NCBI GenBank assembly: GCA_950295325.1
Contig: OX485808.1
Span: 9,364,501 to 9,428,500, forward strand
Reading direction: 5' to 3'
Length of the DNA: 64,000 bases
From: Polytrichum commune
Lineage: Eukaryota; Streptophyta; Polytrichopsida; Polytrichales; Polytrichaceae
Positions 49,235 to 61,595 of the stretch are shown in pieces. Under the pieces are notes generated by a model. That model did not search any database. It was not told where the DNA came from and was given only the letters and a program-made list of their open reading frames with translations. The position numbers and the translations under genes were made by a program. The stretch's first letter is position 1, and every line of letters begins with the position of its first letter.

Positions 49235-49690
49235 AAGTTGGAACTATCCAACTCCAACTTAGTTTATCCATTCCATCTTCTAGTTGGAACTGTCTAATTC
49301 CGACTAGTTCACCCATTCATCTTCTAGTTGGAACTGTCTAATTCCAACTAGTTCATCCATTCATTCTTTTAGTTGGAACTGTCTAATTCCAACTAATTCA
49401 TTCATTCAATCTTCTAGTTGGAATTGTCTAATTCCAACTAGCTTTGTCTATTCATTGAGAGTTGTCTAACTCCAATGAATAACATTCATCTTTCCAAATA
49501 TGCAGTGGTCTAACTCCGTGCACCTCATCGAGAGTTGTCTAACTCATGTGCACATGTTCTCAATTGGAATAGTCTAATTCCAATGCACTAAATGCGGAGC
49601 TATCTAACTCTAGTGCACATGTTGTCAATCTGGAGTTGTCTTACTCCTATCCATTCATCTTCAACTGAGAGTTGTCTAGCTCTCATCTTT
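49235..49690. repeat. array of about 12 short hairpins with a shared loop
   Basis: Units are inverted repeats around a loop resembling CTGTCTAA. Examples: arms CTAGTTGGAA/TTCCAACTAG at 49324-49351 and 49414-49441; TTAGTTGGAA/TTCCAACTAA at 49369-49396; arms TTGGAA/TTCCAA at 49564-49583; GAGAG/CTCTC near 49666-49684; TTCATTG/CAATGAA near 49451. Stems change in sequence while staying paired. Confidence 0.85.
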
Positions 49691-50885
49691 CTCTGCTTAC
49701 ACACTGGCACATGTAGTTAGAATATTCCTTAATAATTCTAGTTACATTACAGTAACATTCTTGAAAATTTGATTAAAACCTTCTACTAAGACTAGGACAC
49801 TTAGTATAATCTACACCACAGTTAAAAAAATTAAATTCAACCTAACCACGAGTTTACTTACCATGGTAAAGGAAACTTACCACGCTCCATGTTTTAGGGT
49901 TTTCAGTGACCTAAAGCGGCCACTATACCTTACTACACCAATACTTAAACCCTAAGCTCCTCCATGTGAAAACTCTTTTACACGCTTGAAGGAGCAAATT
50001 CTTGGCTTAGAATGTGGATACAAGACTAGTGTGGAGGTGCATGGTGTTTGGTGTACTAAAAATTTGTTATTATCCAAGAAGTTACACAATAAGGCAAAAG
50101 AGCAGGTTTGTATACTCATTGTTTTGTAATGAGTATTGGTATTTACAAACATTCAATGGACTTTACAGGTGAGGTAAATGTGTGACATGGATTGCAACTG
50201 AGCTTAGCTGAAAACACCTGACACACGCCTTTCTAACACACAATGGTATGTTTGGGTTGGCACGGGTGCAGGTGAGGCTAGCTCTTCACATTTTCAACAC
50301 CAACAATAGTACATTACTCATGTTTGGATATTCTTTCACTTTATGATCTTATACTTGTGAAAGTTACTATTTTACTTTGAACTAGTATCTTGATATGTAC
50401 ACAAACTCTAGAAAGTAGTTGAGATATTGAGAATACATATAAGTGAGGCATGTAAGTTTACATATTACATCCTTAACTTATTACTTGGTTGTAACAATAA
50501 TTGTTATGCACAATGTAGTGACATACTAAACTATGTTTTGAACTCAGTTGCCATATGTAATGCGTTTTTGTGAGCATGACACACATCATTACATTTTAGT
50601 ACTTTATGCTATCAAACTTTGATTTGAAAGCAAGGAAACGTGATAACATATCTAACCACTCTAATGAGAATACATACACCTTGTTGAAAGTTCAAACTAC
50701 TTCATATGATGTAGAACATATCACTACATTCATGGCTACAATGACAAATACTATGTTTTGGTGAGTAATAGATTTGTGATGAGAGAAAATCCCACCCACC
50801 CACCCTTGCTTTATTTTGATGAAGAATAGAATGAAAAAGGCCTCTGAAAAGAGGAAGATCAAGCTTTGAGAAAAGCTTTGAAAAA
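49691..50885. other. non-coding repeat-family copies
   Basis: Carries diverged copies of the non-coding repeat (49850-50300 and 50790-50880). No gene is supported. Confidence 0.5.
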
Positions 50886-50889
50886 AAAA

Positions 50890-51803
<914 letters not shown>

Positions 51804-52140
51804 TTAATGGTCGTTTTTCCTACCATTTAAACCAATGTCTTGGTTGAAGTCTCCATAGAGAATGTATGTAGGGATAAGCATTATGTTTTCTTTGTGTGAG
51901 GCCATGTATAAGTTTACGAGCAGCCAAAGTTGAAGGGGTTCATTTGCTATGCAAATTAATTGGAGGAATGATGATATGGTTGCATGAGTAGGTGATTTAA
52001 ATAAGTTGTTTGGATACACATATTTGTTATGAATAAGTGTGATGACGTCTCCTTGATGGCCTTTATAAGTCAGTCTTTGGCGCATAGTTTGAGTAATATT
52101 ATGTGTGTTATTGAAGTAGAATTTATAATGTGGGAATAGG
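51804..52140 (-). pseudogene. LINE endonuclease fragment, downstream part
   Basis: The minus-strand frame reads GHQGDVITLIHNKYVYPNN and later ILYGDFNQDI.LNGR, the GDFN motif of AP-type endonucleases of LINEs. It is the continuation of the fragment at 59236-59400, separated from it by the LTR element inserted at 52146. Confidence 0.65.
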
Positions 52141-52145
52141 CTTTG

Positions 52146-53119
52146 TGTCGCGCACCTCTCCATGAGGAGTGCCCGAAACACCATGGGCACAAGGGGGACC
52201 CCGGAGTGACACCCGGGACTTGTGGCGCCGTTGGTGAGAGGGCCCAAGTGATCCTAGTGTGGATGAGGTCCCCGGGCGTTGGGAACGCCTCCCATCCACG
52301 AAGACTAGGAGGCACAAGGGTAAGGCCATGAGCTATGCGTAGCTCATGGCGTGGTGATTCTAGAATGCTCAAGAACACCTCAATCGGAGGTGTGAGCTAG
52401 GAGTTATGGCCATTTGAGTGGGGCGCTGTCCCGGGACAGCGCCCTGGTACAGCAGTGCCTGGGAGTGATTCCCGGGACTGCCAAGGTTCAAACAGGCATA
52501 ACTTCCTCACCACTTGCCCGAATGGGGCAAGTGAGGAGTCCATCGGCATCTACGTGAAGCGTAGATGAAGACGGAGTGGTTGGTTGCTGGAATCAGACAT
52601 CATACAAGGAAGTTATGATGGTCTGAAGCTGCAGGGGGGGTTCTAGGCCCAGCAGCTAAGGGAAAATGTCCACTTGGCCCCAACTCTTGGTAGAGAGACA
52701 AGAGGTTGGTTGACGGTGGGGTAGGGGCCCCGCGTAGAGTCCTAGAGGCTTATATGGGTGAGGTGGTGTGGCCTCACCCACCCGAGGCCGAACGGCAAGG
52801 CCTCCATGGGCTTTGGCCTATTGTGAGGCCATAGTTGCCTAGTATGGTTCGGGTTGTTGTAGTGTTGCTCCGGCAACGCGATGATCAACATAGGATTGGA
52901 CTTCCATGGATGGAAGTCCACATTGGGGAAATGGGTTACCGATTAAGGGATGAGTCCCGAAAGCAAAGTAGGAGGGTTGGTTCCCTCCTATGAACTATTG
53001 GTCCGGGGTAAGAGGAGCTATCCATTAGCATGGCGGAATGCGAATGGTTAGCGCTCGTAACCTTTGCTAGAATTGAAAATTGGCAAGATTGTCAAGGGGG
53101 GCTAGCAAGGGTTGCGACA
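52146..53119 (+). repeat. 5' LTR of element 1
   Basis: 974 bp with TG...CA ends. It contains a strong GCGCTGTCCCGGGACAGCGC palindrome. Confidence 0.95.
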
Positions 53120-53121
53120 CT

Positions 53122-53134
53122 TGGTATCAGAGCA
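53122..53134 (+). other. primer binding site, initiator tRNA-Met type
   Basis: TGGTATCAGAGCA directly follows the LTR and is the usual complement of the 3' end of plant initiator tRNA-Met. Confidence 0.9.
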
Positions 53135-53801
53135 GGGTTCCAAGTTTTGAGCTCGCACTTTGAGGGAAACATGGCTATCAAAAATGCGGGTTATGATGGT
53201 GAGCCCGGGGTTTCCAAAAGGTTGTGAGGCTCAAATTGGAACAAGGATCATGTGCAAATGGAATTTGACCATACCATTGGTTCTAATGACAATGGTGGGC
53301 ATGAGGGTGGATTTGGTAAGGAAAATGGAGGAGTGCTTTGAAAAGGGCTCCCGCAAACCTCAAAGAACATTTGGGGCCTAGAATACCGAAATCACCCAAA
53401 ACCTTGGAGGGCATTAATGTTGGATTGAAATTCCAATTCGAAATGCTTGGAAGGTATTGATGTTGGAATGAATTTGGTGCTAATGAGGCACCCGGGGCCT
53501 CTTAAGGCCTATGTGCGCTATTCAAACGCACAAATGAAGGATACACCTAAAACGGACGAACTTTCTAAGAAATACATCCTTTTAGGTGGGGTTTTAAAAG
53601 CGGGTGGTGGATGCCTTGTTTAAGTCCCCAAGGCTTCTTGAGGACATGGTGGGGACCATCAAGTTTCCAAGAGCATTGAAGCCGATGGTCCCAAAGAGAA
53701 GTTCGGCGGCGCATCACCACAAGTGGCTTTAGCCAAAGTAGGTCCCAAAGAAATGAGTGCAAATTGTTTGGTCCATTTTACTTAGGCAAAACATGTTGGT
53801 G

Positions 53802-54082
53802 CCGCGGACGGAATGTTGAAAGGTGGCTTTATGCTTCCAAAGCAAATCATACTTGTGCCGCGGACGGAATGTTGGGAGGTGGGTTTGTCCTACCAAGGCA
53901 ATTCATGTTTGAGCCGCGGACGGAGTGTGGGAAGGTGGCTTTGTGCTACCAAGGCAAAACATGTTTGTTTTGCGGACAAATTATTAGAAATTGGTTTTGT
54001 GGCACCAAACCAATTTGTCCCGCGGACAAAATGTTTAAAGTTGGCTTTGCGGACCAAGCCAAGCCAAGTTGCCGAGGACCAA
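53802..54082 (+). repeat. 56-bp tandem array, five units, inside element 1
   Basis: Units begin CCGCGGACGGAATGTT and diverge toward the right. The homologous array is at 61158-61438 in element 2, so it belongs to the family. Confidence 0.85.
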
Positions 54083-54240
54083 ATGTTGGACGATGGATTT
54101 GTGGCCAAGGCTAGTAGCCTTAAGCCGAGGCCAAGTATTTTGTACCTTGAGGCTCAAATGAATGGGAGGCTTGTCTCATGGGTTGACAAAGAGTTAAGGC
54201 ATTCTTTCATGACCCCAAAGCTCACAATGGGAGTTGGGGT

Positions 54241-57200
54241 TTGCCGATTGGTAGAGTGGTGAAGCCCACCAAGGTGCGGTTTGGAAAGGGCGAACCGCAT
54301 GAGACAAAGGAGGCCGCGATGCATGTAACCTTTCAATGTGGGACATTGGATTTTTGTCAAAATTTCACACCATGTGAAATAGATGAAATGCATGTCATTG
54401 TGAAGGCCGCCTTCCTTGAAACTCACATGATAGATGTGAGGTGCAAGCCGGTGTGCTTGCCGTGCATTATGATGTGTCATAATGGCAAAGAATTGAGGTT
54501 CAAATTGACAAGGACTCCTATGGTAGGAGGACCCAAGTTGAATTTGGTCTTAATGGACCAAATGAAATATGGTAAACATAATGGTCGTGGTTCAAATTGA
54601 GCAACTCCAAGGAACTCATGGGGAGGCTAGGAAAGATGGGCCTCCCCCAAACCATATTTGTGGGATGTTGGTGAGATACAAGGATGTATTCACCAATGTG
54701 TTGCTCAAAATGTTATCGCCAAGAAGTGAATTGCAATTTTGCTCAATAAAAAATTTAGTTCTTGAGGCATGTGGTGACAAAGGAAGTTGGTGGACAAACA
54801 TGAAGAATTTCAAGGCAGTCCAAGAGGAGAATTGGACCTTGACTCAAAAAAAAAAAAAACCATTGGTTGGCCTAGCCAACTACTACCACCACTTCATTCT
54901 AGATTTGTTTTAAGGTTGCTAGGGCCTTACTCGACTTATTGAGGAAATGGCTATCCCAAGAGTGGGATGAGCCTTGTCACCAAGCCCTTGAGAAGCTCAA
55001 GAGCAAGTTCCCTTCACAAGATGTGGTTAAGTTTCCGGGTTTTCATAAGCATTTTGAGGTGCACATGGAGACGAAGGACTTTATCATTGGCGGATGTTGA
55101 TCCAAGATGGATGACCATTGCTTATGGGAGCATTAAGCTCCATGGTTGTCAAACCTTGTCCGGCTTGTGCAAGAAATGGCTATCCCAAGAGTGGGATGAG
55201 CCGTGCCACCAAGCCATTGAGGAGCTTAAGACGAAGTTCTCTTCGCCGCCCGTGCTCAAGTTCGCGGAGTTTGACATACCTTTTGAGGTGCATACGGGGG
55301 CGAGGGACTTTATTTGGCGGATGTTGATGTAAAAAAAAAAAAAGATGGCCATTGCATATGGGAGCATGAAGCTCGATGGTTGTCCGACCTTGTCCGACTT
55401 GTGAAAGAAATGGCTATCCCAAGAGTGGGACTAGCCTTGTCACCAAGTCTTTGGGGAGCTTAAGAGCAAGTTCTCTTCACCGCCCGTGCTCAAGTTTGTG
55501 GAGTTTGACAAACCTTTTGAGGTGCATACGGGGGCGAGTAACTTTCCCAATGATGGATTGTTAATGTAAGATGGATGGCCTTTGCATATGGGGGCTTAAG
55601 GCTCGATGGTTGTCGAAGAAGACAACCAACTCATGACAAAGAACTTCTTTGCCGTAGTGCATTGCTTGAAGATGTGGAGATATTATTTGGGGTCGCACAA
55701 AGCAAAGGTCTACATGGACAATGTGTCCTAAAAGAATTTTAACATATACAAGCGCAAGTGAGCGCCAAGTCATTGCAGTGACATGATAGTTTGGCGCTTA
55801 CGAAGGTGGATTTGGTCCACAAACCGGACCGTGGAAATGTGGTGCCGGATGCGCGAAGTAGACCGGAAGAGTTCCAAGCAATGAGAACCATCCAAACCTT
55901 GTGGCTAATGTGTGCTGGCAAAGGAAACTTGTGATGCAAGATACGGGAGGGGTAAATTAACTACCCCGAGGCACAAAAGCTTTTAGGTGAGCTTCGCAAG
56001 AGCAAGGTGCTTGAAGAGGTTAAGTTGGTGGACGGATCGTTCAAGTGTAAGCAAAGTCGGGTGTATGTGCCTCAAGGCAAGTTGAGGCTATCGGTTTTGA
56101 AGGAAGAATGTGATAGTCCTATTGCCGGCCATAGAGGAGAAAGAAAAAACCGCCATAGAATGGTGTCTTGGAGGTACCATTGGCGGTGCATAAAGGAGGA
56201 TATAACCCACTTTGTGAAGGCGTGAATAAAGTGCCAAGTGAACCGAGCCTCTTACCAAAAGCAAGGTGGTTTCTTGCAACCGTTGCCTATCCCGTCGGCG
56301 CCATGGCATAGTATGTGCATGGACTTGATCACAAGTTTGCCGGAGTCACATGGGTGTGATGCCATCTTGTTGATGGTAGAGCGGTTTGCCAAGTTGGCAC
56401 ACATGGTGCCGATTGTGGGAACCGCCACCGCGTTGGAAACCGCATAGCCTTTTCTCAAAGGATGGTTGAGGCACCACGGGTCGCCGAGAGTGATTGTGTG
56501 GGATCAAGATCCAAAGTTCACAAGTGCATTTTCAATGTATTTCTCTATGGAGGTCGGAATGAAACTAAGGTTTAGCACGGCCTTGCATTCCCAAATGAAT
56601 GGGAAAGCGGAGCATGTGAATGGAGTCTTGAAGCAATACTTGAGGAACTTGGTGGGGGCGGACCAAGGAGATTGGGCGGACTATGTGGGTCGAGCGGAGT
56701 GTAATTGCAATGTAGCCACGCACTTGGCTACCAAGGGGTGGTCTTTCGTGGTGGCCTATGGAGTGGTCTTTCGTGGTGGCCTATGGAGTGGATGCTCTCC
56801 AACCTATTAACCTAGCTCTCGAGGGGGCACATTCAACACTAGAGTTCAACCAAGATGGTGAGGACTTGGCTAAGAAGCGTGAACAAGTCTTGGAGATGAC
56901 CAAGTTGTTGGTGGAGAAAGCCCGAAGGTGCTACGGAGTGCAAGTCAATGCCGGAAGACGCGAAGTGGAGAATGAGGTGGGCCAAAAGGTGTTGTTGAAT
57001 GTGAACAACTTCACTTAGCCGGAAGGCCTCACTCCAAAGTTCATGTCCAAAATTGGAGCTTCGTTTTCCATGGTGGAACAAGTGTTCAAGAACATGTATA
57101 AGTTGGAATAACCGCCCGAGATCAAAGTGCATCCGACATTTCATGTCTCATTACGAAAGTCATATAAGGACGACACCTTGTGGCCCGATCACAAGCAAGT

Positions 57201-57447
57201 GATTAGGCCACGTCCCGACCTTGTGGAGGTCATTTGGAACATGAGGTAGGAGGGCATCCTCAAGTGTAGGAAGTCCAAGTGAAAATGAAAGAAAATGTAC
57301 AAAGGAGTACTTGGTGAAATGGTGAGGATACCATGAGAAAGAAACCGCTTGGGTGGCGGCAAGAGACATGGTGAACACCAATGAATTGGTGAAGCACTTT
57401 GAAGAAACTAAGGCTAAGGATTCCAATAAAATGAAGCGTAGGCATTG
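54241..57447 (+). pseudogene. degenerate pol of element 1
   Basis: Order along the strand: a protease-like tail (TFQCGTLDFCQNFTPCEIDE), the segment upstream of RT (VRYKDVFTNVLL), then directly the post-RT GLANYYHHFI motif, so the RT fingers and palm with YxDD are absent. RNase H-connection sequence is present three times (near 54950, 55181 and 55411), then the integrase core (DLITSLPESHGCDAILLMV; DQDPKFTSAF; NGKAEHVNG) and a chromodomain (EYLVKW, ETAWVAA) interrupted by stops. Frames are broken throughout. Proteins for copying must come from another element. Confidence 0.85.
54950..55580 (+). repeat. three copies of the RNase H-connection segment
   Basis: GGCTATCCCAAGAGTGGGA..AGCC..CACCAAG recurs at about 54949, 55180 and 55410, period about 230 bp. 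The same triplication is in element 2 (about 62302, 62532 and 62760). Confidence 0.85.
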
Positions 57448-58247
57448 ATGAGGACATCAATCTCCTTTAGTGGGGGAGAGACGCTAGTAGCACACTTAGC
57501 TTCGAGGCTAATTCCTCCACAACATGAACTTGTTCTTTGGCTTGAGGGAATAAAGTCCAAACTTTAGTGGTGCAAAGAGAAAAGTATGAGATGAGGTCCT
57601 AGTCTTGTACTTGTGCTTGGTTAATGGAAGAGGGGGAATAGACATGCCAAACTAGGTTGGGTAAGCCGAGTAATTGGGGCCATGGCTTGGAGGGGCCTTG
57701 GATAAAACCAAGAAACTTCTTAGTTGTGGGCTTGTCCGGGCGGGGACAAGGTGATGGCGCGTGCTCATAAAAGTGCTACCCGCGAGCTAACGAGAGTTGG
57801 CGCATGGGAGTCATGAACCCATGTCTCGAAAGAGCAAAGTGGGAACCGAGTCGGGCGGGACTTGGCATCACCCCCGTGCGATCGAGGCGTGGCTTAACAA
57901 TGGAAAGCCATCTCGGAGTTGCAACCGAGACAACTTAGTGGAAGCGTTGAGGTCTCGCCTAGATGTGTCACGTTAGGCTAGTGGAGCCTAACGGGGGAGG
58001 CCCCAAAGGAGGGGCAACCCAAGTGAGTCCCAAAGTAGGTTGGTCTAGTATAGGTTAGGTCCTTGGATGAAAGATCCAAGGTCGCTAACGGACCACCTAG
58101 GAACGACACCTTTGGGACTATGCCAAATTTGAAGAAGCATTGTGGGGGTCGCGCCCTAAGGTAAACACAATGCCGCACCATAGAGGATGGCAACTTGAGA
58201 ATTGGTGTGCCGACTACGAGTATAGTCGATGAGGGCATCGACTCCGT

Positions 58248-58261
58248 TTGGTGGGGGTGAG
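58248..58261 (+). other. polypurine tract of element 1
   Basis: TTTGGTGGGGGTGAG abuts the 3' LTR, where plus-strand synthesis is primed. Confidence 0.6.
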
Positions 58262-59235
58262 TGTCGCGCACCTCTCCATGAGGAGTGCCCGAAACACCAT
58301 GGGCACAAGGGGGACCCCGGAGTGACACCCGGGACTTGTGGCGCCGTTGGTGAGAGGGCCCAAGTGATCCTAGTGTGGATGAGGTCCCCGGGCGTTGGGA
58401 ACGCCTCCCATCCACGAAGACTAGGAGGCACAAGGGTAAGGCCATGAGCTATGCGTAGCTCATGGCGTGGTGATTCTAGAATGCTCAAGAACACCTCAAT
58501 CGGAGGTGTGAGCTAGGAGTTATGGCCATTTGAGTGGGGCGCTGTCCCGGGACAGCGCCCTGGTACAGCAGTGCCTGGGAGTGATTCCCGGGACTGCCAA
58601 GGTTCAAACAGGCATAACTTCCTCACCACTTGCCCGAATGGGGCAAGTGAGGAGTCCATCGGCATCTACGTGAAGCGTAGATGAAGACGGAGTGGTTGGT
58701 TGCTGGAATCAGACATCATACAAGGAAGTTATGATGGTCTGAAGCTGCAGGGGGGGTTCTAGGCCCAGCAGCTAAGGGAAAATGTCCACTTGGCCCCAAC
58801 TCTTGGTAGAGAGACAAGAGGTTGGTTGACGGTGGGGTAGGGGCCCCGCGTAGAGTCCTAGAGGCTTATATGGGTGAGGTGGTGTGGCCTCACCCACCCG
58901 AGGCCGAACGGCAAGGCCTCCATGGGCTTTGGCCTATTGTGAGGCCATAGTTGCCTAGTATGGTTCGGGTTGTTGTAGTGTTGCTCCGGCAACGCGATGA
59001 TCAACATAGGATTGGACTTCCATGGATGGAAGTCCACATTGGGGAAATGGGTTACCGATTAAGGGATGAGTCCCGAAAGCAAAGTAGGAGGGTTGGTTCC
59101 CTCCTATGAACTATTGGTCCGGGGTAAGAGGAGCTATCCATTAGCATGGCGGAATGCGAATGGTTAGCGCTCGTAACCTTTGCTAGAATTGAAAATTGGC
59201 AAGATTGTCAAGGGGGGCTAGCAAGGGTTGCGACA
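58262..59235 (+). repeat. 3' LTR of element 1
   Basis: Same length as the 5' LTR and apparently identical in sequence. Confidence 0.95.
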
Positions 59236-59400
59236 CTTTGGATGTGTTTTGTGAATTGGTGGCAATATGTTTGATCTCTTGTATAAATATAATAGATGGG
59301 GGTGTATATGAGGTCACTAGGTCTTGGATGCATGGCATGGTGGTGTTGAGTGAGGTGGCATTCCATGTTATAAGATGTGATTCATAGTTCATTAGTGGTG
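59236..59400 (-). pseudogene. LINE endonuclease fragment, N-terminal part
   Basis: The minus-strand frame reads HLITWNATSLNTTM...PPSIIFIQEIKH, matching the start of LINE AP endonucleases (TWNV.GL... LQET). It is cut by element 1 on the left; upstream LINE sequence runs to element 2 at 59500. Confidence 0.65.
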
Positions 59401-59499
59401 TTGGTTATCTGGATGGTAGAGTTGTTGGAATCTTGGGAAGGGGGTGGGTGTGCATAATATGTTAAAGGTTCATTACAACATAGTGTTTCTATGAGGAGT

Positions 59500-60473
59500 T
59501 GTCGCGCACCTCTCCATGAGGAGTGCCCGAAACACCATGGGCACAAGGGGGACCCCGGAGTGACACCCGGGACTTGTGGCGCCGTTGGTGAGAGGGCCCA
59601 AGTGATCCTAGTGTGGGTGAGGGCCCCGGGCGTTGGGAACGCCTCCCACCCACGGAGACTAGGAGGCATGAGGGTAAGGTCATAAGCTATGCGTAGCTCA
59701 TGGCGTGGTGATTCTAGAATGCTCAAGATCACCTCAATCGGAGGTGTGAGCTAGGAGTTATGGCCATTTGAGTGGGGCGCTGTCCCGGGACAGCGCCCTG
59801 GTACAGCAGTGCCTGGGAGTGATTCCCGGGACTGCGAAGGTTCAAACAGGCATAACTTGCTCAAGACTTGCTCAAATGGGGCAAGTGAGGAGTCCATCAG
59901 CATCTACGTGAAGCGTAGATGAAGATGTAGTGGTTGGATGCTGGAATCAGACATCATACAAGGAAGTTATGATGGTCTGAAGCTGCTGGGGGCTTCTAGG
60001 CCCAGCGGCTAAAGGAAAGTGTCCACTTGGCCCCAACTCTTGGTAGAGAGACAAGAGGTTGGTTGACGGTGGGGTAGGGGCCCCGCGTAGAGTCCTAGAG
60101 GCTTATATGGGTGAGGTGGTGTGGCCTCACCCACCCGAGGCCAAACGGCAAGGCGTCCATGGGCATTGGCCCATTGTGAGGCCATAGTTGCCTAGTATGG
60201 TTCGGGTTGTTGTAGTGTTGCTCCGGCAATGCGATGATCAACATAGGATTGGACTTCCATGGATGGAAGTCCACATCTAAGGAATGGTTACCGATTAAGG
60301 GGTGAGTCCCAAAAGCAAAGTAGGAGGGTTGGTTCCCTCCTATGAACTATAAGGTCCGGGGTAGGAGGAGCTAATCATTAGCATGGCGGAATGCGAATGG
60401 TTAGCGCTCGTAACCTTTGCTAAAATTGAAAATTGGCAAGATTGTCAAGGGGGGGCTAGCAAGGGTTGCGACA
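59500..60473 (+). repeat. 5' LTR of element 2
   Basis: TG...CA ends, followed by the same TGGTATCAGAGCA primer site at 60476. Confidence 0.95.
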
Positions 60474-61157
60474 CTTGGTATCAGAGCAGGGTTCCAAGTT
60501 TTGAGCTCGCACTTTGAGGGAAACATGGCTATCAAAAATGCGGGTTATGATGGTGAGCCCGGGGTTTCCAAAAGGGTTGTGAGGCTCAAATTGGAACAAG
60601 GATCATGTGCATGTGGAATTTGACCATACCATTGGTTCTAATGACAATGGTGGGCATGAGGGTGGATTTGGTAAGGAAAATGGAGGAGTGCTTTGAAAAG
60701 GGCTCCCGCAAACCTCAAAAAAACATTTGGGGCCTAGAATACCGAAAGCACCCAAAACCTTGGAGGGCATTAATGTTGGATTGAAATTTCAATTCGAAAT
60801 GCTTGGAAGGTATTGATGTTGGAATGAATTTGGTGCTAATGAGGCACCCGGGGCCTCTTAAGGCCTATGTGCGCTATTCAAACGCACAAATGAAGGATAC
60901 ACCTAAAACGGACGAGCTTTCTAAGAAATGCATCCTTTTAGGTGGGGTTTTAAAAGCGGGTGGTGGATGCCTTGTTTAAGTCCCCAAGGCTTCTTGAGGA
61001 CATGGTGGGGATCATCAAGTTTGCAAGAGCATTGAAGCCTATGGTCCCAAAGAGAAGTTTGGCGGCGCATCACCACAAGTGGCTTTAGCCAAAGTAGGTC
61101 CCAAAGAAATGAGTGCAAATTGTTTGGTCCATTTTACTTAGGCAAAACATGTTGGTG

Positions 61158-61438
61158 CCGCGGACGGAATGTTGAAAGGTGGCTTTATGCTTCCAAAGCA
61201 AATCATACTTGTGCCGCGGACGGAATGTTGGGAGGTGGGTTTGTCCTACCAAGGCAATTCATGTTTGTGCCGCGGACGGAGTGTGGGAAGGTGGCTTTGT
61301 GCTACCAAGGCAAAACATGTTTGTTTTGCGGACAAACTATTAGAAATTGGTTTTGTGGCACCAAACCAATTTGTTCCGCGGACGAAATGTTTAAAGTTGG
61401 CTTTGCGGACCAAGCCAAGCCAAGTTGCGGTGGACCAA
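61158..61438 (+). repeat. 56-bp tandem array of element 2
   Basis: Five units like those in element 1. Confidence 0.8.
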
Positions 61439-61595
61439 ATGTAAGACGATGGCATTGTGGCCAAGGCTAGTAGCCTTAAGCCGAGGCCAAGTCTTTTGTA
61501 CGTTGAGGCTTAAATGAATGGGAGAAATGTCTCATGGTTTGACAAAGAGGCAAACCATTCCTTCTTGAGCCCAAAACTCACAAGGGAGTTGGGGC

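Larger units (their letters stand above)
52146..59235 (+). mobile_element. Ty3/gypsy chromovirus, identical LTRs, no RT core
   Basis: Two 974-bp LTRs (TGTCGCGCACC...GGGTTGCGACA) bracket 5.1 kb of internal DNA, and CTTTG is duplicated outside (52141-52145, 59236-59240). The LTRs show no difference in my reading. The interior has a tRNA-Met-type primer site, a 56-bp array, broken protease, RNase H, integrase and chromodomain coding and a polypurine tract, but the reverse-transcriptase core is missing. It is inserted in a LINE relic. Confidence 0.95.

Noticed and set aside
53764-54262. Cys-rich frame suggesting gag zinc knuckles
   Set aside because: The Cys residues come from the 56-bp DNA repeat (CCGCGGAC) and do not follow CCHC spacing.
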